Origin: Prinsepia uniflora
Lineage: Eukaryota > Streptophyta > Magnoliopsida > Rosales > Rosaceae
DNA length: 64,000 bases
NCBI GenBank assembly: GCA_032719365.1
Contig: CM064876.1
Span: 62,553,864 to 62,617,863, forward strand
Reading direction: 5' to 3'
Every line of letters begins with the position of its first letter. Position 1 is the first letter of the stretch. The notes beneath the pieces were generated by a model. The model was not told the DNA's origin. It ran no database searches and saw only the letters and a list, made by a program, of their open reading frames with translations. Of the stretch, positions 57,008 to 64,000 are shown piece after piece. The position numbers and the translations under genes are program-made.

Positions 57008-60000
57008 ATGCTTATTCCTCAAGTCACAAACTTCCGACTACTCTTCTTCTCCCCTTTCCCTCGTCTCATAGTCTCACCTCTCAATATTAAACCCCCGAAA
57101 CCTCGTTCTCTCTTCACCGTTTTTGCTTCCTCCTACCGGAAAAGATATCGTCCCGTCCCCAATCAACCATCTCTCGGTCTAGGCCCCAGAAGCAAAAGCA
57201 CTGTCAGAGAGAGCATAGGCAAAGGCAAAGACAAAGAAATGGAGGAGGCTAAGGAGACTGAGACCGTTGGGTACAATAAGAGAAGAGCTGAGGGCAACGA
57301 TAAGAGTGATAGGCCCAAGAAGAGCCTTCAACGGAAAGTGCGCACCCTCAATCCTATCAACACCCTATCTTTTGTGCAGGTATATTGACTATTCAAGCTT
57401 TGGATTTCTGTGTTTTCTCTAATAGTTGATTAGATTGTAAAGCTTAACTTGATTTCTGGGTTTTCTTTAATTGTTGAGGAGAGTATGTACTATGTAATTC
57501 ATTTCATTGGTATTTGGTTCTTGGGTTTCCTTTCATTTCTTTGAATTTTTTGTTTTAAATTAATTGTGCTTGTCTAACATGATTTGGCTCAAGTGGGTAA
57601 TAGTCGAAATGTGGATGACCTTTATGTTTAAAATGGTCAAATTTATGTTCGTTTCATTGACATTTCACTTCTGTATTTCAAGTTTCAATTGGTTTCCTGT
57701 TATACTGGCATTATGTCTTAGCCTGTTTCCCCACCCTCTCACCTTTCACAAAGCAAAACACTTTTGTTTTGGTTTTTTTATTTGTTTAATATTATTTTGA
57801 AGATGTAGTTTTGTCGCCTAAGAATACACAAAGCATAGGCACAGTTATAATAAATGAGGCAGTGTCATGACCTGAATAAGTGGGATATACTGGTTTATAG
57901 TACTGAGGGCATTTTCTGGAAAAAGTAAATTCGGTCATGCGGTTCTAGGAACTGGTTGCAATTTTTTAATGGATTCAATTTGCGTAGGACTGGTTTTGGG
58001 TTTTGGATTTCATATATGTGTGATTTGAAAATCTGACTTTTAGATTGGGATTCTGTTTGTCTATTTCAGTTTGGATTGTAATTTGTTCTCATAGTAATTT
58101 GTTTACTGTTAGATTTCATTAGTGGATGATAAGAAATTCAGAAAGTAAAAAATGGATAATCTTTGGTTTCTGGGTTCATGGACCAAACAGATTTTTACTG
58201 AGTTTTCCGCAGAAAAGAGGGCTCTGTAAATTAAAGAAGTTCTTATTTGTCTTAATTCTTGAAAGTGGTGCTTGGTTATATAATCTTTTATTCTTTTCCG
58301 TTTCATGAATTTTTTTCTTCTTCTTATTTATGGGATAATAATTTGGCCATGTTTCTACTCATTGCAGATACTAGGGACTGGGATGGATACTCAGGATACA
58401 TCTCCTTCGGTGTTATTATTTTTTGACAAGCAAAGATTTATATTTAATGCGGGAGAGGTAAGTGCAATCGGACTAAAATATTTACAATTAGTCATTAACA
58501 TGTGGATTTTTTTGTAGTATCGGTAATAAGGTGATGATTATATTATTATCTCTATGAAATAGTGATTAAAAATCAATGTTAAACCCTGCCTTAAGTAATA
58601 TATCTCTTACTGTAGAATTATTCTGAACTATTATATGCCCAAGGTCCAATATTGAAATAATTTCAGAGGTTTTCCTTGAATTTGTCTGTGTCAACAAACA
58701 ATTTGAAATGCCTTGACTTTTTTAGAACAGGTCCGAGTCAAATAGCAATGATTCGAAGCACTTCTTTTCACTGCAGGGTTTGCAACGATTCTGCACAGAG
58801 CATAAGATTAAGTTGTCAAAGGTATATGATACCTAAATCTTTACAAGAATTATGTTGTTGGAACTTGAAATAAAGTGTTCATATTCATTCAAGATGTTTC
58901 TTCCTATTAATGAGAAGTCTTGTTGATGTGCTTGATGCTTCTTCAGATTGATCACATATTCCTCTCCCGTGTCTGCTCAGAGACTGCTGGTGGACTTCCA
59001 GGTTCGTTTCTTGATAGATCAACTATGAGATTGCACTTGCAGTTAGAGATTGATTATTATGAGATTGCACTTGGAGTTAGAGATTGATTATTATGAGATT
59101 GCACTTGCAGTTAGTGATGAATTATTATGAGATTGCACTTGCAGTTAGAGATTGATTATTTTCTGTGTGTTATCACTTGAAACATGCAGTAATTCTATAT
59201 GATGAGAACTTTTAAGCATTAGTATTGTTATTTCAGTGTCTGAAATGGTTATTCAAAAAGTTTCTCCTTTGATCCTGGATTAATTTGAATTTACCTCACA
59301 GGTTTGCTATTGACTTTGGCTGGCATGGGTGAAGAAGGAATGTCTGTAAGCATCAGATTAACTTCTTTTCTTCCTTTCTGTACTCTGCCTCAGGTTCTAT
59401 TTAAGTTACATCAAATCACCGAGATATTAGTTTAAACTTTAAATCTTGACTTTTGTTTTTGAAGGTTAATGTATGGGGTCCATCAGATTTCAAGTTTTTG
59501 GTCGATTCCATGAGGTGTTTCATCCCAAAAGCTGCCATGGTTCACACTCGAAGCTTCGGAGCCCTTGGTTCTGTTGGGGGTCCTATGGTTATTGAGCCCA
59601 TTGTTCTTGTTGATGATGAAGTTGTGAAAATATCAGCCATTATTCTACAACCAAATTTCTCCAAACAGACTCAGCTTCTGAATGAAGTAAACATCACACA
59701 GAATCCTACAGAAAAGCTTGAGGACAGGATGGATCATGCTTCAGAACCAGTTAGGCTTAATGGAGCCAGTGGATCTAATGGACAGCCCGGTGACATGTCT
59801 GTCATTTATGTTTGTGAATTACCTGAGATTAAAGGTAAATTTGACCCTGAAAAAGCTAAAGCTTTGGGCCTTAGACCTGGGTCAAAATATCGGGAATTGC
59901 AACTCGGGAATTCAGTCAAGTCAGATTTGCAAAACATCATGGTTGGTTCTCAAAACTATGAAATAGAGACTAGTAAAGCCGCACTTTCCAATGATGTAAT

Positions 60001-62984
60001 CCATTTAACAAAATGTTTTTTACTCTTATGTTTTAAATGATATATTTGCCTCATTTGTTTAGGTTCATCCAAGTGATGTAATGGACCCATCTATTCCTGG
60101 TCCAATTGTATTTCTTGTCGACTGCCCTACGGAATCTCATTTGCGGGAGCTGTTAAATATACAATGTCTCAGTAACTATTATGCAGATTTCTCAGGCCCA
60201 CATGAGAACGCTAAGGTTGTGACATGTGTCATTCATTTGGGTCCCGCATCTGTCATAAGCAGCCTGAACTATCAGAGCTGGATGAAGAGATTTGGTTTGG
60301 CCCAACATATCATGGCTGGACATGAAAGGTGAGTTGCTTTTCCTTCCCAGAAGATCATCTAGGAATTGCTTGGTGTGTGTTATTGAAAACCTATCTTTGT
60401 AATGGTTTCTGTTTCCAGGAAGAACATGGAGATTCCAATTCTAAGGTCAAGTGCTAGAATTTCAGCTCGACTTAACTATCTGTGTCCACGGTTCTTTCCA
60501 GCTCCAGGTTTTTGGTCTCTTCCGCACCTTGATTGCCTGCCACCAGGCTCCACTTCTTCAAGTGAGGTTTGTTAGAATATCTCTACTTTTCTGTACATAG
60601 GTTTGTTGGAATGTCTTGGCAGGCAGCGGAATGCTATGTTTATATTCTTAGCCATCAGGTTTTCCTTTTTAGAGATTTGGGGCTAATCTTGCAGGTAATT
60701 TGGTTTTGTTTTACCAGGGTCCTATTTCAAAGTTTTCTGAAAGCATTTCTGCTGAAAACCTCCTCAAGGTACGAATGTTTGATTTACTTGTTTTCACCTA
60801 GTCTCCTTGAGGTAGTTTTAATTTTGTGGCGACAAATTCTATTTGCCTGCTTTTTTTGGTCTCCTCTTTCCTACTTTGGCATAAAAATTTATTGTCTAAA
60901 TTTACATCAGAAATAGAATTTTTCCTTTTGGGATTTTTTTTCTTTCAATTATTTAGGAATTTGTTATTCTATTCTTATTTTCCTCAATAGTGTCTTGTAT
61001 AAAAATAAGTAGTTATATGATTAGTTTAGGTCAATAATCTTGAATTTAGCAATGATTATGTTCTACTGCTGGTGCAAGCTGCATTCTACCTCTGACGTAG
61101 CCAACTTTTATGCTGAAATAGCTTATTGGTTCAACCTATGCTTAGAAACTAGAGACCCGAGTGCACTTTTTGTTAACTTCATAGATTAAAGAGAAATTTG
61201 ACAATTTGGGAATAGCAATTTTGAGAGTTTATAAATTTTTTGTTTTGTTTTCCGAAGTATGATGATACAGGTTTTCCAGCAATGAAGGGATACATTTCTG
61301 GATACATGTTAGAACCTCCGTTCTTAGTAAACTATGCCTACTTTCTTCTGCAGGGTTGCAAGTCCTGTTATTTCATTACTAATCTACAAATATTAATGAC
61401 TACTATATCCTGTCTGTTGAACAGTTCACTTTGCGTCCATATGCTCGTCGTGGATTGGATAGGTCTGTTATTCCAAGTCAGGTGACATCCTCAGAGATCA
61501 TTGATGACTTACTTTCAGAAATCCCTGAGGTTGTAGATGCTGCCCAATGTGTTAGTCAGCTCTGGAGCCAGTCTACAGAAACAGAGGAGATGAGTTTAAC
61601 TGAAGATAATAAAGTAATGGTTGAAGAGCCTTGTTGTAATGAGAATAGCCTTCCTAGTTGTTTGGAAAATATAAGGAGAGATGACTTGGAGATGGTTCTT
61701 CTAGGGACTGGATCATCCCAGCCATCTAAATATCGCAATGTCAGTTCTATCCATATTGACCTTTTTTCTAAAGGAGGTATCCTTTTAGACTGTGGGGAAG
61801 GAACCCTGGGACAGCTGAAAAGAAGGTAACACCGTTTAAAATTAAAAAAAAAAACATTGTCTGAAGTCAAAGTATATCATCCTTTCTCTCCCTTAAGATA
61901 TAACCTTTTATGTACATTGACAACAGATATGGCATAGAGGGTGCTGATAAAGCTGTGAGAGGTCTTAGGTGCATCTGGATTTCTCATATTCATGCTGATC
62001 ACCATACGGGGCTGGCAAGAATACTTACTCTGCGACGAGATTTGTTGAAGGGAGTGCCTCACGAGCCATTGCTTGTTGTTGGACCGATAAAGCTTAAGTC
62101 CTTTTTGGATGCGTACCAAAGACTTGAAGATTTAGATATGCAGTTCCTTGATTGTAAGCATACCACAAAAGCCTCTTTACATGCTTTTGAGGGCGTTACT
62201 GAACCAAACAATGGTCACCCTTCTCCAGGAAGTCCAACTTTATTTGCTAAAGGATCCCGTATGCAAAGCTATGGGAAGATATCAGGTTTAAAGAGTTTGC
62301 AGAAAGTGCTCAGTGAAGCTGGTTTGGAATCCTTGATCAGTTTCTCTGTCATCCACTGCCCGCAGGCATATGGTATTGTCTTGAAGGCTTCGGAGAGATT
62401 GAATAATGTTGGAAAAGTAATTCCGGGTTGGAAGATTGTGTACTCAGGTGATACTAGGCCCTGCCCCGAACTCATCGAAGCATCTTTTGGTGCGACAGTT
62501 CTTATCCATGAGGCAAGTTAAACATATTTTACATATTTGCTTGATTCAGAGCTTATAGAATTGTCCAACTTTGCAAGAAACTGTGAACTGTAAAAGAAAG
62601 AAGATTGCATTTGATCAATCCGAGTTGTGATATTTGCAGGCAACTTTTGAGGATGGCATGATGGATGAGGCTATAGCAAGAAACCACAGCACAACGAAGG
62701 AGGCCATAGAAGTTGGGGACTCTGCTGGTGTTTATCGCGTCATCCTTACCCACTTTAGCCAGAGATATCCGAAAATCCCAGTGTTTGACGAGACACACAT
62801 GCATAAGACATGCATCGGATTTGACATGATGAGTATTAACATAGCTGATTTGCCTGTTCTTCCAATGGTACTTCCATACTTGAAACTTCTTTTCAGAAAC
62901 GAGATGACGGTTGATGAATCAGATGACATGTTGATTGATGAACCAGATGAGTTGATAGATGCTGCAAGTATGGCTTCTTTATAA
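57008..62984 (+). CDS. TRZ4: tRNase Z, long form (ELAC2/TRZ3-TRZ4 type)
   Basis: Twelve exons (57008-57379, 58368-58457, 58777-58821, 58947-59001, 59302-59345, 59465-59995, 60063-60328, 60419-60566, 60718-60768, 61425-61825, 61927-62512, 62640-62984) join to 977 residues. It cuts the 3' trailer from precursor tRNAs. The N-terminus is basic and Ser/Pro-rich, an organelle presequence. The first half is the inactive beta-lactamase-like domain with the exosite arm. The second half holds the catalytic metal-site motifs: SHIHADHHTG (HxHxDH), HCPQAYGIV, YSGDTRPC, LIHEATFEDG and THFSQRYP. Length is close to plant long forms (about 840-940). All introns are GT-AG except intron 11, which starts GC. The gene looks intact. 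TRZ3 or TRZ4 cannot be told apart by eye. Confidence 0.93.
59024..59159 (+). repeat. 34-bp tandem repeat in intron 4 of tRNase Z
   Basis: The unit TATGAGATTGCACTTGCAGT followed by TAGAGATTGATTAT occurs four times, with one or two changes per copy, just after the donor site of exon 4. It contains no splice-site-like CAG followed by coding sequence. Confidence 0.85.
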
Positions 62985-64000
62985 GGAATTACTTCGTTGA
63001 CGTTGTCATTCTCTTATTTTCTTTTCACTTAATGATTTCCTCTAACCACTTGTAGCTTTTGTAAAATATTCAATCTTATTAAGAGTCCAGTTCATTTCAG
63101 CCCAAACCGGGTTTTTTAGTTTGTTGAAACTCCAAGAGAAGAATTTCTTTCTAACACCAAAATTTTGCTTTGCTTGTTGATTCTGATAAAAGTTGCCACA
63201 TGTTTAATAGACCATTTCAGTTCCATTTTCATTTTGTCCCCTCCTCCACAACTCCCCACTGCTTAGTGAACAAATGAAATAAATTAAAGTTGTTAGATCG
63301 AACACCGGTAAATAGTAATAACCAAGAAAACAAATAAGTTCATCTTCTTCTCAAAACAATCATACTAATTCACAAATATAGCAAACACAAATTATTTTTC
63401 ACAAAATTTAATAAAATAATCTTCCAATCATTATAGAGGCCCCGAAGAAAACCCCTTACCTGGAATCGAAAGAAAAGTATCCATCAAAACTTCATCAAGC
63501 TAGCCCGAGTAACACCGTTCTTGGGTAGTTTGATTGTTTGAGTTCCTAAATCAAAAATAATATAAACGAGTTACAATACAACCCATAGTAATTAGGTTAT
63601 AATCCTTTTTATTTAGTCCTTTGGTTGTAGCCCGTATGCTCGTTGAATCGAGCTCACGAACAAAAATCTCAATAACAATTATCAACACATCAACTCTAGT
63701 TGCCTAAGAGGATTCTCCCTTTTTGTATAAAAAAACAAAATTATCAAAATATCGGTATAATTATGAAAATATTTATATATATGTACTATTAAAATACGAA
63801 CTTCATAGTAGCTAGTGAACATGATTTTAATTTTTCTATATTAAACCCATGAATCTAGGAACAATAATAAATTAATAGAGATAGGAAATTAGTACTTGAT
63901 AGGTTTTTTTTTTTCAAGTCCACGTAGTCGAATTCCAAATTGCATGTTTCTCCATAAATTTCAAGAATTATACACTCTGAAGCTTAACCCAGTTCCATCA
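62985..64000. other. 3' flank of tRNase Z, no further gene recognised
   Basis: The 3' UTR probably covers the first few hundred bases; an AATAAA is at 63278-63283. The remainder is AT-rich. I see no exon, RNA gene or identifiable transposon up to the window end. Confidence 0.5.

Noticed and set aside
62985..64000. A further gene after tRNase Z
   Set aside because: Short open frames lack splice signals or family features; the sequence is AT-rich throughout.

Overview
This window is nuclear DNA from a flowering plant, almost certainly a eudicot. The evidence is intron-containing genes with GT-AG borders, a plant-specific tonoplast aquaporin, a long-form tRNase Z with an organelle presequence, plastid-protein relics, a nuclear tRNA-Asn gene, and dense nested LTR retrotransposons that include a Cassandra element with 5S rRNA sequence in its LTRs. 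I cannot name the species.

Layout. 1-5.06 kb: a cut-off Ty3/gypsy LTR, then a 3.1 kb solo LTR with a perfect target-site duplication (TSD). 5.2-10.5 kb: a one-ended CACTA remnant, a truncated gypsy LTR with protease remnant, and a decayed Tat/Ogre-like gag-protease element. 11.5-21.6 kb: a dead Ty1/copia element holding three independent insertions: a solo LTR, a 1.7 kb LTR that itself contains a 2.5 kb solo LTR, and a complete Cassandra TRIM. 22.2-24.0 kb: an ATATCG-rich repeat and another one-ended CACTA remnant. 24.24-25.90 kb: an intact three-exon TIP2-type aquaporin gene. 27.2-30.3 kb: a second copy of the 3.1 kb solo LTR, inverted. 31.1-36.3 kb: a degenerate Tat-like element with gag but no recognisable pol, and an antisense plant-mobile-domain-like relic. 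39.3-40.7 kb: a decayed fibrillin (FBN5-like) gene. 40.74-54.63 kb: a non-autonomous gag-protease retroelement (TSD CCAGT) with a nearly intact 10.1 kb Tekay-like chromovirus (TSD ATGAA) inserted 7 bp inside its edge. 54.82-56.36 kb: a decayed ferredoxin-like PnsB3 relative on the minus strand. 56.65 kb: tRNA-Asn(GUU), divergent from an intact 12-exon tRNase Z gene (57.0-63.0 kb).

Only three genes look functional: TIP2, tRNA-Asn and tRNase Z. The tRNA and tRNase Z genes lie head to head about 280 bp apart, and the enzyme matures tRNA 3' ends. The FBN5-like and PnsB3-like relics were tail-to-tail neighbours about 0.2 kb apart before the nested retroelements separated them.

The most unusual signal is in the long gypsy LTRs. 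Five different LTRs share one plan in the sense direction: a GCGCGTG/CACGCGC hairpin, then GTGAGTGGAC (which looks like a splice donor), then an array of short hairpins whose stems change but stay complementary while their loops are held constant, then GTCCACTCAC (complementary to the donor), and then a pyrimidine tract ending in CAG/G. This reads like a leader intron inside the LTR whose ends can pair. Hairpin geometry differs by family: 5-3-5, 6-3-6, 5/6-11-5/6 and 4-6-4. All element boundaries, splice sites and alignments here were made by eye.
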